64,000 nucleotides of DNA from NCBI GenBank assembly GCA_002943765.1, contig PQWQ01000005.1, forward strand, positions 3,039,001 through 3,103,000, given 5' to 3'. The notes below the pieces were generated by a model, which worked only from the letters and a program-made list of their open reading frames with translations, was not told where the DNA came from and searched no databases. Source of the DNA: Psoroptes ovis (lineage: Eukaryota > Arthropoda > Arachnida > Sarcoptiformes > Psoroptidae). The position numbers and the translations under genes are program-made. Shown one piece after another: positions 11,618 through 22,964 of this stretch (its first letter is position 1; every line of letters begins with the position of its first letter).

Positions 11618-13164
11618 TTACGAAGATGATGATGATGAACGAAAATTTTCAGCAATTTGTTCGCTTGATTTACCTTTAGTTTCGGGCAACATACACCATA
11701 CAAATATTATGCTAACAATGGCTAATGCTGAAAATGAAAAAAATGTTCCTTCTTTCGTCAACGTATCTTTGAGTAATTCAAAATTTTTCGTTATTAAAAA
11801 TGCTGATGTCCAATTAACGGCTGTCGATATGGCACTAGTCATTGCTCGTGAATCATTCGGTGTAATTTCGGCTACCATTAACCATGGAATTGGACCGAAA
11901 CCGATTGAAAATCCAATGATAAACACTACAAGACTAACCAATGGTAACCAACCAAGATTCTGGGCCGTTTCTGGTTTACTACCGGCTAAATAATAATAAA
12001 CACCTAAAGCAGCTAATGATATTACATGTAGAAATCCTGAACTACCGAGAAGAATTTTACGGCCTAGACGATCGACCATTAAACTACCGGCACCGGTTGC
12101 AATTACTTGTGCAACACCGATGATAATTGTTGCATATTTCGGTTCAATAGAGCTACCTGCTTCGGCAAATATTGATGATGCATAAAACATTACAGCATTA
12201 ATGCCGCTAAATTGTTGAAAAAACATCAACAACAATGACAAAACGAATGGCATCAAATGTTCCTTGCGGCCATAGCTACTGATTTTGAAGCCACCACCTT
12301 GTTTATCGATTTCAGCTTGTTGTAGCATACGAATTTCTTGATCAGTATCACTACCTGAACCTCGTAATCGTCGTAAAGATTGTGTCGCTTCCGAAACTTT
12401 ACCTTTGGACATTAACCATGAAGGACTTTCGGGCATAAAAAACATACAAATCATCATAATGATTGTCGGTATCATTGATACACCGGCTAATGGACGCCAT
12501 TCAACGAAAGCTCCGATCAAATAAACAATTAAGATTCCGATTGTTACGAAAAGCTGAGAAAAAACCAAAAATAAGTAATTTCAAATAAGCTTAAAATTCA
12601 AAAATTCATACCTGAAAACATGCACCAATCATACCACGAATATCGATTGTAGATATTTCCACTACATATGATGGTGCAGTACCCGAAAGCAATCCACAAC
12701 TAATACCACCAACAACACGTCCAACAATCAACAGTGTAACGTTCTTGGCCAACACCATCAATATCCAACCGATAGTGAATGGTATACCATAAATAATGAT
12801 AGCTTTTTTGCGGCCAAAATATTGTGAAATTGTTCCGGATAATAATGCACCAGCTAGTGCACCAAGCGTCATACTGGATCCAATCCATGTGATAGCATCT
12901 TTATCATTTTTAAGATCTAATCTTGGTTCACTATCGGCATTGGTCATTGTTACTAATGCCGGTGCAGTATAACCAAGAACTAGGCCCATACCTTTGAAAG
13001 GATTTTGAAAATGAAAATTAGAATTAATTCGAAATGAATCAAATATTTATCATCATGAATAATAGGTACTAACCTAAAGCACCAAGCAGTGCAGATACGG
13101 CAGCTAAATATAATGTAACAGATGGTTGTTGTTTGAGACGTGGCCGATTTGTTTCTGAATCCAT
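11618..13164 (-). CDS. Tret1: MFS sugar transporter, facilitated trehalose transporter Tret1-like
   Basis: Twelve-helix sugar porter of the major facilitator superfamily in the plasma membrane. Arthropod Tret1 carries trehalose down its gradient. Exons 13164-13074, 12991-12612 and 12553-11618 join in phase and give 468 residues from MDSETNRPRL. Visible family motifs are GRKKAI after helix 2, GRVVGGISCGL, PESPSWLMSKGK in the middle loop, QQFSGINAVMFY in helix 7, DRLGRK, and PETKGKSSEQI after helix 12. The substrate is inferred, since glucose transporters share most motifs. The reading frame stays open upstream to about 13360 without an ATG. A possible acceptor at 13310/13309 would let the gene take either of two upstream candidate first exons (15740-16080 or 17497-17651), both of matching phase. 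It converges on UVRAG. Confidence 0.9.
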
Positions 13165-13309
13165 TGCCGTCGAAGGGGTTGTCGTAATTTTTTGATAATT
13201 ATTATCACTAATTGATGAAGATAAATCAGCTGTAATTGTTGTTGGAAATAAATCTGTACCACTTGTAGTATCAAGACTTGAATATGATGCAGCTAATGTT
13301 AATGGTGAT

Positions 13310-15739
13310 CTTGGCAAAATCGAAGCGGGCAAAGTAAAATCAAGATTTAAATATTTTTTTTAAAATTTAAATCGAATTAAATTGAATCAATTTTGATTTT
13401 AATTTTGATTTGAAAAGTCAATTTTAAATCAAATTAAACAACATAAACAATCAAACAATAATGTTCATTGATGATGATGATGATGATGAATTGAGTTCAA
13501 ATTATTCAAATTATTCAAATTCAAATTTGAAATAATTCAAAGAAAATTATTCAAAGTTAAACTATTTTTTTTCTATTTGAATTTGAAATATTAGAAATGT
13601 CGAATGATATTACAAATGAGATCAAACAACAATATGATCAAACAAACAACAATCATTTAATGAAGACAATCAAACTAACTAACAATCAGACTCATGAAAC
13701 AAAAAACAAGAGATATTTCAATTATTTTAAATATTCAAATTCAATGTTTTTCTTTGTGTGTTGTGTTTTTTAGTTGGTATTTGATTTCGATGATAATAAT
13801 CCATTCAAATTAAAATAAATCAAATGATTTGATTAAAATCATACGAAAGATTTGAATAATTTAACGATTTAAAGACTTAAAGATTTTGTTGTTTTATTGG
13901 CTTCGAAGCTTAAAACACAGAGCTGAAAAAATTTTTCAAACAAAAAATGCCGAAACTTTAGCCTTAGTTGAAGATTAGACATCGAACACTGTTAAACTAA
14001 CTCATTTAAAAATATTTTTCCAGGCAAAAAAAAAATTCAAAGACTTGTTCATCATCGTTGTGTTTCGCCGATGTTGTTGATGACATCAGCAGCAGTGGTA
14101 AGCTGTGTGGTAAACAGCCGTAAACATATTCACAAAAAGATCTACGAACAAATTCACTAATTTGAATTATCAACAAACTGATGTCTTTACCATACGAAAC
14201 AAGTTACTTCGAAGTAGGTTTTCTTTTGAAAACTTTAAATTTTGAATATTTCTTCAGCAAAAAAACACAAACAACACCAAGTATCTGTTTATTTGAAAGA
14301 GAGTCTACCAAATCTATTCAATATCAAATCTATTCAATTTTCTCCTATGAAATTTCATTGAATAACACAAATGTCAGACTTTCAAATTGTAAATTGTGAA
14401 TTATCATTGAGCACTAAACTAACAACCAATTACAACCAACAATTAAAACGGAGAAACTACCATTGCCATGTGATATATAAACGAATATTGAATAGATTAT
14501 ATATGAAATATGAAATATAATATGATCATCATCAGAAAACATATCTAAGTCAAAGGAAGTTTGCAATTATATATATCAATATAGAAATGTAAATTCAATT
14601 TCTAATATGTCTTCAAATATTAGGTTGTCCAATAAGTTCTTGCCGATTTTCTCATTGATTCCCTTGAATATAATCGGCAAAAACTTTTCGAACAACTTAA
14701 TATATGTCGATCTATACACGTAATGCCTATGTGTGTGTGTGTGTGTCTAAGCATGAATTGTATATATATTATTAATATGTTCAAGTTTTCTTATATTTTC
14801 TTTCAATATCAATTTGTAAAAATTAAGAATAAATCAAATGATAATTTATGTATTAATAAAAATTGATTTTGATTGAATGTGATTCGATTCAATTTAATTA
14901 AATTCAATTCAATGCTCAATTTATTCTGTCATTTTCGATTAATATTCGTCTTGTGAATATCCAATCAAATAGCTCACCATTTGGATGGTGATTGCCATAT
15001 TGCATATTGTACAAATTATATATCCGATACTAGGCACAGATTTACCACTCTGTACAATATGCATACATTTAAAGAAATATAAAAAAAAATTTGAACGGAA
15101 ATTTCTATTTGATAATTATTAATATTAATATTATCATAATTATTATTATTATGTATTTGATGATTATGGAAATATTTGAAATGACATGGCATTTTTACTG
15201 GTACTTTTTCAACCATAAACCATGCATATTTCACATTCATTATATCACTGGTCTTTTCCATGTTGAAGCTATTGCATCGTAGTAAACAATGGCATTAATG
15301 ATGATTTGGTTAAATCATCATCATGATGATTTTACCAACATTGTTTTTCACGTATGTGAATTATTATTAAACAAATATCATCAACAACAATGGAAAGTAA
15401 CAATGGAAAATACCATATATTCATTAATTGTTTTTTCCTCTTTTTGAATGAGTTATTTGAATACAAAACATTTGAAGAGATTTGTCATTCAATTCATATG
15501 ACAATGACAACAATGGCTGCTGCCATCATTGAGCAAAGAGCACATCATTGTCTATGATCAGCGGTGCTTGGATGCAAACGAAGCCATACGAACTGAATGA
15601 TTGCGACTGATTTCGCAATCAAATTCACCGACAACGGTAACGGTCGTGGGAACATTGATATTCAGTAAACTCCGGTCTCAGTCAATATGAATCGATTCGG
15701 GAGATAATTTCGAATGTTTAATAAATATAAGGTTCATAC
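13310..15739. other. AT-rich region upstream of the Tret1-like body exons
   Basis: Probable intron or 5' flank of the transporter. It contains a mariner-like MITE (14619-14701), a GT microsatellite at about 14732-14747 and many AT repeats. A 15480-15720 block is visibly less AT-rich and more complex than its surroundings, with no ORF I can assign. The ORFs at 14181-14399 and 15016-15282 are short and featureless. Confidence 0.45.
14619..14701. mobile_element. Mariner-like MITE, copy 3
   Basis: 83 bp element beginning ATTAGGTTGTCCAATAAGTT and ending with the inverted form AAAACTTTTCGAACAACTTAAT. The inner arms GCCGATT and AATCGGC extend the palindrome to about 27 bp per arm. Confidence 0.8.
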
Positions 15740-16080
15740 CTACTACCATGATATGTATTATCATGTAATAATAATGAATTCTTGATCATATTCAATGTTA
15801 ACATTAAGAATTTTTTCGATATTGATTGTATTGATGTTGATGTTGTTGTATGTACAAATGCTGATGATGATGATGATAATACTGATGATGATGATATTGA
15901 TGATAATGATAATGATGATGTTTGATGTAAATTATTATTATCATTATTATTAACATTATTATCATTGTTATTCTGATAATGACGATGATGATGATGATTT
16001 TGATTATGATGATGATGATGAATATGACAATGATAATAATGAAAATAATTATCACAATTATTGTCATTAATTGATGACAT
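15740..16080 (-). CDS. Candidate alternative first coding exon (1b) of the Tret1-like gene
   Basis: Minus-strand ORF from ATG at 16080, 113 codons plus 2 nt, ending at a consensus donor (TAG|GTATG). The peptide is mostly Asn/His then Ser repeats, then FLMLTLNMIKNSLLLHD and THYHGSR-like residues. The donor phase (2 nt) is the one required by the putative acceptor at 13309 of the transporter. Against it: the sequence is low complexity and such ORFs arise by chance here. RNA evidence is needed. Confidence 0.3.
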
Positions 16081-17496
16081 TTTTTTTTGATTATTTCTCT
16101 TCGGAATTCGAACGATAATTGAATTTGTAGATATTTCAATGAATTAACAACGAATTTAGCAGCGATAACCGCAAACATATGGTAAATTATTCCAAATCAA
16201 CATAAAAATTAAATCATTATTCCAAATGGAATATTGATCAAATCGAGCTCGATGAAATCATAATAAATGAATAAATTAATCATTGGAATCAAACAAAATC
16301 GAACATCGGCGACGCCGATGATGATGATGATGATGATCACCATAATGATGTCAATCAGTGCGATTTAAATCGAATGATTCCAATTATATTTGATCAATCC
16401 AACACATCCATGTATTGATATATACAGTCAAAGGATTAATGCAAACACACATACATACACAAAACTGTATGTAAATTTGACATAATAAATCAAGAATTAA
16501 TCCTATTCTATTAATTACTTTGTAAATATATAATTATCTAATACTACTGATAACAATAACAATAATTATGCTGACCAAAACCGAATCGAACAGAATCATT
16601 TATTATATTCAATTGAATTGAATTGAAATTAATTTTCCAAATCATTCCCAAAAAAAAGTGAAACGACCTCTTTTCTTCCCTGATCAATAACAAATGGTTA
16701 ATATTTTCATTACAAACATACAGATATAAACACAAGGAAGTTTAATTATTAAACTAAATGAAATGAAAATCTATATTTATATCCAAATTCAGATTATACA
16801 ACCACACTATGTATGTTTGATCTAAAAAAAAAAATTCAGAACATTTTGTACATTGGTAGCATTATAAACAAACATTAATATCTCATTATTCAAACATTGA
16901 CAAATCTACAAATCTACCACTTGAACAATATAGTTTCATCACCGCTATAATTTCAATTCCGTTTCAAATATAATTATTATTATGATTAAAATATAATTAA
17001 TCATTATTTTTATTCAATTCAATTGAAACAATATTTTTTTTAATGAATGACGTAATTGAAAAATTGAGAACACACACACACACACAAATTCATTGATTAA
17101 TTGGATTGTCCCATAAGTTATTGCCGTTTTTTAAATTTTTTTTTGATTGAAAAAACGGCAAAAACTTATGGGACAGCCTAATATTTTTTTCTGTCGGAGC
17201 CTCAAAATCAATAATCAAAATCAATATGACAGTTTAAGGGGGAAATAAGCGAATTTAATTCAATAATGAATGATGTATGACCAGATCTAATGAATTGAAT
17301 CACGGAATTTTAATTGGAAAATAATTTGAAAATTAATCGTCCATGATGAAATTGGTCCATTAATCAATGAATCAATCATCAAATCATCTGAATCTTGGAA
17401 ACCTCTTGAATCATCAGCCACAGATTTCATTTCAAATGAATGACAATCTTTGACATTTGTAATAAAAATTCAAATTGAAATTGAACTTGTACATAC
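16081..17496. other. AT-rich intron or flank with MITE
   Basis: It contains a mariner-like MITE (17100-17182), a CA microsatellite near 17071-17087 and a perfect GC-rich palindrome CATCGGCG-A-CGCCGATG at 16304-16320. No gene is visible. Confidence 0.45.
17100..17182. mobile_element. Mariner-like MITE, copy 4
   Basis: About 83 bp, starting TTGGATTGTCCCATAAGTTA and ending AAAACTTATGGGACAGCCTA. It is a near-perfect palindrome with inner arms TTGCCGTTTT / AAAACGGCAA around a T-rich loop. Closest to the copy at 54471. Confidence 0.8.
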
Positions 17497-17651
17497 CTTG
17501 ATTCGATTAAATGTGATTTCGATGTAAAATTTTGTTGCTGTTGTTCATCGTTGTTGTTGTTGTTGTTGGTGTTTTGACTTGATTCATCACCATTTGGGCT
17601 GTCATTTGCTAAATTGACATATTTTGATCTATTAGATTGATCGAAATTCAT
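17497..17651 (-). CDS. Candidate first coding exon (1a), possibly of the Tret1-like gene
   Basis: ATG at 17651, 51 codons plus 2 nt, ending at a strong donor (AAG|GTATGT). The peptide MNFDQSNRSKYVNLANDSPN is of ordinary composition, followed by Asn and Gln runs and FTSKSHLIESR. It reads like a cytoplasmic N-terminus. Its phase matches the possible transporter acceptor at 13309, and no other minus-strand gene lies between them. It could instead belong to an unrecognised gene. Confidence 0.4.
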
Positions 17652-18892
17652 CGTGTTTTGTTTATTCGATTTAAAACATCTGAAAGCTTTGATTGTTTAT
17701 GTTCAAATGAATGGTAAATGATCATGATTTACATATTCGATGATCAAATGAAAACGAAATCAAATCGAAAACGATTTGGTGCATCCAGTACATTTGCAAA
17801 TGTTTATTTTCAAAATTTTGTTTGTTTATTTATTTATGAATAATTTCATAATTTAAATAAATTTCCATTTAAATCTACAATCAATTCAATCTAATCGAAA
17901 CCAAACGAATCTAATAGAAGCAAACGAATCCAAACAGAAAAATCAATGGTTGATAAGCCATTGAAAATGAAACTTTTACACATAAATACATAATGAATGA
18001 ATGAATAAATAAACAAACCAAATCATCCATTTAATCAAATGATTGATTGAAGCAAAAAAAATCACGATCAATCAATCAAATGATTGATTGATTGATTACG
18101 ATTTACCACTTTTATTTTCAATGCCATATGATTTAGTCAATTGATCAAGTGAATTGATTGAAAAAATGATTATCATTGATGACATTTGAGGTTGAGTTAA
18201 TTAAATTGAATTAAATGATTAATGATATTTTGGATATATTTCCATATTTTTTCGAATCATTTATTCATTCATTTATTCAATTATGAATTGATCAAAATCA
18301 AATTCAATCATCAAATTTAATTATTCGTTTGTTTGTCAATGTTATTTGTATATATCAGTGTATATGTTTGCTTGTGTTGGTTAATGATATTCAATTGTTG
18401 CTTTTGTCAATTGAATATTGAATTCAATTGAATTAAATTTAATAATGATCAAAATATAATGATGTTGGTTATTCAATGATGTCATGTTCGATTTGGTTTT
18501 TGTATGTAAACAAATTAACAAATATTTCAAACAGTGAAAAAAATATGATTTGAAAATGTGACAACAACAATTTGTGACATTTTGAATATGTGAGGATTTT
18601 GTTGAATATTTGTATCATATCATAGGAAATAGCTTATCATTAATAATGTTGAAGACTAGGACCTTGATGAATGTATAGTCTTTGAAGTTAGAATTGAATC
18701 AAATTTAATTAAAGATAATTTGTTGAATTATTTATTCAGGGGGGTAGGTGTTTCTGATGTGTATACGTACATGCAATGATAATTAGTAGTAATAAATCAA
18801 GATAAAATTTGATTAATTATTTATTAATTCACAGCCAAAATTATTTGGAAAAAAATAAATCAAACCATTCATTTATTATCATTTATTATCGT
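17652..18892. other. Intergenic between candidate exon 1a and TMEM127
   Basis: Very AT-rich DNA with simple TGAT/ATCA repeats, including an inverted repeat near 18066-18096. The part next to 18893 is presumably the TMEM127 3' UTR. I see no gene. Confidence 0.5.
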
Positions 18893-20830
18893 TCAAGGCG
18901 AATATGGTGGCGGTGGTGGACATGATGATTGTTGTGATATAGGTATGGGTGGTGGTGCTAGCGGTGGAGGGATAACTATGGCCGATGATGAATGATTACC
19001 ATGATGACGATGACCATTTTGATGATAATTACCATTATTTCGACAATAAATTGACCAATTAGTAAGGAAATCATTTGCAAATGTAGTGGGCGATGATGTA
19101 TCTAATGAATTATTCAATACATCTGAACTTAATAATGAATTTTCATCACCATTATTATTATTGCTGTTGTTATTGCTATTATTATTATGATGATTAATGT
19201 TTGACGATGAACGTAAATGTCTTGCTAATGATGATGATGATCTTGGATGATTATAATCATTGTTGTTACAATCATTAAATTCAGTTATACGTTCAATAAA
19301 TATTTGTCTTGGACGGCGAAATAAATTTGCAGCTGATGCTAGTATCGAAAGGAAACCGGCCAACGTAACAAGATAATAGCTTAATTCGAATTTTACTTCA
19401 ATTTGATGAATAGTCAAGTAATCGGCTGGTTGAACATTGGCACTGTTTGTCAATGCTAATGTTGCAGCACGACTTATCATACGTGATTTAATCCAAATAG
19501 CATTAGGCTGCTGGGATGATGACATTGATGTTTTAGTGTTGAACAATTGCTGTAATTGTACACGTTCATATAGAACACTGATAAAATAACAAAGACCAAT
19601 AATTAAAATGCAAAGCAATACACAAACAATATTTCCAACTGAATATTGGCGAATGGTATTCATCCATCGTCGATGACCAGTACCCATTGTGTCCATAAAA
19701 AATTGAACCAATGTACACATTATGGCCAAAAAACAAATACCAATAATTGTACGTTTCAGAGCTAAAATTTGTGTATTAGCACATGTTTTAAAATCAGGTG
19801 TCAAACCATAAATGGTGACCGGTGTCAATGAATATGATGATGAATGAAATGGACCATTATTGTAGAAATATTGCGGACGATATTGTGTATATTGATTTGA
19901 ATGTTGAAAATCAAAAATGGATGATGACGAAAAAAATGGATTATCATCGACAGTGTTAACTAATAAATAGTGAAATAAATGAATAAATATTTGATCAATT
20001 GATTATAATGAAAATCAAGTCATATTCAATCAATCAATCGAATACCTTTATCAAGGGTTATATCAGATTTAGTGAAATATCGTTGCGGTACACAAAGATC
20101 ATTGTAAATGGAAAACCATTTCGGTTGTACCAGTGCTGTGGCCAATATTGCAATGACAATAATCGATAGAATAGCAGCCAATACATTACGATCTTTGCTA
20201 CCATTATGGCCAAATGATCGAACCGTAATCAATCCATTACGATGTATGATGCTTACATTATTATTATGCGATGCAAATCCATTGCTATTGTACAAATAAG
20301 GATGATATGCTTGCCGATGATATTCTCGGTCACGACATGATAATGATGATGAATGTGTATGATGATTATTATGACGATGAAAATAATGATGATGATGGTG
20401 GCGAGATGATCGTCGATTTGAGCCTTTTAAATGAATGTAAAATTTTTAGAAAAACGATTGCCCAAGATTAAACCCTAATCAACTTACGATGTGAACTATT
20501 ATTATTGTTATTCGATGTATTATTAGTAGTTGCTGGACATGATGATGTATTTACTGTATCACCACCACCACCACTATTGATTGGTGAATTTTCTGTGGTT
20601 GCTGATGATGATGATGGTGATTCCAAAAATGGATCATCACTTGATGATGCTGAATTATTCGTAGCAATTGTATCACCATTATTATTATTACTATTATCAT
20701 TTACAATACCATTATTATTGAAACGTGTCGTAATTTGTTGTCCAAACGAACGTATATTATGCAAACCAGAATTAAATCGTGTAGCTAAATCATTGTATAA
20801 ACGTGATAAATCGGGCCTTAATTCTGGCAT
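18893..20830 (-). CDS. TMEM127: Transmembrane protein 127
   Basis: Endosomal/lysosomal multipass protein. The human orthologue restrains mTORC1 and is a tumour suppressor. Three exons: 20830-20488, 20423-20046 and 19959-18893, in phase, give 595 residues. The conserved part has a first helix (VLAAILSIIVIAILATALVQPKWFS), helices near IIGICFLAIMCTLVQFF and IVCVLLCILIIGLCYFI, and YYLVTLAGFLSILASAANLFRRP, and it ends PPPPPYSP, matching the PPPAYTP tail of the human protein. Human TMEM127 is 238 residues. Here about 240 residues of Asn/Ser/Gly/His-rich sequence precede the first helix, and two repeat insertions lie near the C-terminus. The start MPELRPDLSRLYNDL is the only in-frame ATG before the first donor. 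Confidence 0.9.
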
Positions 20831-21503
20831 TTTTTATTTCAGTTATTTATCAAATTCGTATTGATCAATAAATGTGTGTACCATGAAGAATCACAGATTT
20901 GAAACAAGAAATATGCGATGAAAATTCAAAAATGAGAACTCAAAGCAGGTAAACAAAAGACTATTATTTATTTATGTCTTAAATTCAAGTAGATAATCCT
21001 TGGCAGATAATTCTTTGGCAAAAATTTCAATCGAAAAGATCGAGATAAGATCACTATGAAAAATTATGCAAAATTCTAGAATTATTAAAGAATAAGGTCA
21101 TTACTTGTTGACGAAAAGATTTAATATGTATTTGAAATCAAATGATCATAATGATGATGATGACGAAAGAAGAAAATATCCAAAAATAAAAATGAAAAAT
21201 TATCTTTGAGCATCAAAAATCAAAATAAAAAAAAAAGAAAACAAAACAAAAATACTGCGAAGTAAACAAAACAATGGCGTCCGAATGCGCCATCTGTTGG
21301 CCAGTTTTCGAATTTTTTTCAAAGATTTTGATTTGAATTTTTAAAAATAAATTTTTAAATTAAATATTTCCATGTTTTAATTTGAAAAATGAAATCATTT
21401 TATTCATATTTTATATTAAAATTCAATTTTCAATCTCAATTTGAAATTACGCCGTTGTTTTGTAGATTTTTTTCACAAGTCTCAGGTGTTCTGGATGTTC
21501 AAT
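20831..21503. other. Tandem intergenic, RPL17 to TMEM127
   Basis: About 670 bp between two minus-strand genes. It holds the TMEM127 promoter side, a CTCF-like site at 21287-21300 and the RPL17 3' end. No other gene is seen. Confidence 0.5.
21287..21300. promoter_or_regulatory. CTCF-like site GCGCCATCTGTTGG
   Basis: The reverse complement CCAACAGATGGCGC matches the CTCF core CCASYAGRKGGCRS at 13 of 14 positions. It lies about 460 bp upstream of TMEM127 and about 210 bp downstream of the RPL17 stop, a plausible insulator position between two units. Binding is inferred. Confidence 0.4.
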
Positions 21504-22123
21504 TTATTCACGATTCATCAACTTTTGTCTTGCCAATTTTTTCTTCGATAATTTCTTTTTCGGTGCATCATCATCTTGTCCTTTGGCGACTACTTGTTCT
21601 TTTTCGGCCAATATCAATTCAATATGACATGGACTTGACATGTATGGATTGATACGACCATGAGCACGATACGTACGACGACGCATTTTTGGTGCACGAT
21701 TTACCTATGAATAAGAATAAGAGATTTAGTAAGAATAATTATCAAAATATAAAATTGAAAACAAACCATAATATGATCGATGACCAAACGTTCAACATCT
21801 AAACCTTTAAAATCGGCATTACTTTCAGCATTTCGCAATAGCTCCAATAAAAATTGTGCACTTTTTTTTGGCCATCGACCTTGTGTAGCCATTGTCCATG
21901 CTTTTATTTGGGCTTTACGGCCAACACCACCGTTAAAACGACGGAATGGAACAATTTCTTTTTGTAGAATAACATTCTTTAAAAAACGTTGTGCACGTTT
22001 CAATGGCATTTTTTTGATTGCTTGAGCCGTTTCACGGGTATTTTTGAAATGGACTCGAAGATTACTGCCACGTGCTTTACACGATTTATTTGCATTTTCA
22101 GGTTCAGTTTGATAACGGGTCAT
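21504..22123 (-). CDS. RPL17: 60S ribosomal protein L17 (uL22)
   Basis: Large-subunit ribosomal protein lining the peptide exit tunnel. Two exons, 22123-21767 and 21704-21504, joined in phase, give 185 residues against 184 in human. The protein begins MTRYQTEPENANKSCKARGS and carries HFKNTRETAQAIKKM, RFNGGVGRKAQIK, GRWPKKSAQFLLELL and, in exon 2, MRRRTYRAHGRINPYMSSPCHIELIL. The basic tail ends KKLARQKLMNRE. Similarity is very high. The promoter upstream has two ATCGAT sites and a polypyrimidine initiator. It is divergent from MED22. Confidence 0.98.
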
Positions 22124-22228
22124 TTTTTCAAAAAAATTAAACGAAAAAAAACCAAAAAAACAATTCAAAAAATAGGAAAAAAACGCGTGTCAATACATTC
22201 AAACACACACACACACACGGCTGAGACA

Positions 22229-22300
22229 GGAAAGAGTATTGACGAGAAAAACAAAAACATGCACACGAAAAAACAATCAAACATAATCGATACAATCGAT
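22229..22300 (-). promoter_or_regulatory. RPL17 core promoter: TCT initiator and paired DRE-like sites
   Basis: On the minus strand CTCTTTCC (22236-22229) fits the polypyrimidine TCT initiator YYC(+1)TTTYY of animal ribosomal-protein genes, about 106 nt upstream of the ATG. Two ATCGAT cores at 22286-22291 and 22295-22300, about 50-65 nt upstream of the TCT, resemble Drosophila DRE (WATCGATW). The region is shared with MED22, which starts at 22448. Confidence 0.5.
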
Positions 22301-22447
22301 ATATAAGAAAACTGTTCATTAACCTTCTATTAGCCTTCAACTTTATTTTTTTCACAAGTTAACCTTCATGATTTTGATTAAACCGAATTTGACACCTTTA
22401 AAATTTAAATTAATTGTTGGTCAAATACATCAAGAAATTAACGAAGC

Positions 22448-22876
22448 ATGGCTCACCATCACCACCATCATCATCATCATCAATCATATGATAGTTTTTT
22501 GACCAATTATCAACATCGTTTGAAAAGTGATATCAATACAATTGCCGATAATTTCACTGGGATAATCAATACAATCCGTATTGATGATAAACAATACACG
22601 AAATTAGATGAAATATCATTAGAAACAACAATACGTGCAGCAAATTTTACACGTGCATGTGAATCATTGCTGAAACTGATATGGGAAATTAAACAATATC
22701 AAACGATTAATGATTTTCCACTCATAAATGAATCGATTACGAAAAAAAGTGAATCAAACATTCGGAAAGCCAAAGAAATTGATCAAGTACTCATAAAAAT
22801 ACGTGATGAAATGACTAGTGAACTATATGATCTTGAAGATGAATATTATAATTCATATATTAAATATACAATTTAA
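22448..22876 (+). CDS. MED22: Mediator complex subunit 22
   Basis: Head-module subunit of Mediator, linking transcription factors to RNA polymerase II. Single exon of 142 residues, the usual size. After a His run at the N-terminus, SYDSFLTNYQHRLKSDI, IADNFTGIINTIRI, IRAANFTRACESLLKLI and NDFPLINESI follow the MED22 (Surf5) pattern, ending with LYDLEDEYYNS. The His tract replaces the Gln/Ala start seen in vertebrates. It is divergent from RPL17 (324 bp) and convergent with POLH (88 bp between stops). Confidence 0.93.
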   Translation: MAHHHHHHHHHQSYDSFLTNYQHRLKSDINTIADNFTGIINTIRIDDKQYTKLDEISLETTIRAANFTRACESLLKLIWEIKQYQTINDFPLINESITKKSESNIRKAKEIDQVLIKIRDEMTSELYDLEDEYYNSYIKYTI

Positions 22877-22964
22877 TGAGTATTGATTAAAATCTTTGTA
22901 ATTATAAAAACAATAACAATTAAAATTTACAATTAAAACAAATGAATACATCAAACATCACTGA

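Noticed and set aside
18001..18110. Direct and inverted TGAT repeats resembling a short CRISPR array
   Set aside because: Units are 4 bp simple repeats without spacers, in an animal genome.
20505..20864. 119-codon plus-strand ORF opposite TMEM127 exon 1
   Set aside because: Composition mirrors the Asn/Ser/Gly repeats of TMEM127. The minus-strand frame has supported splice sites.
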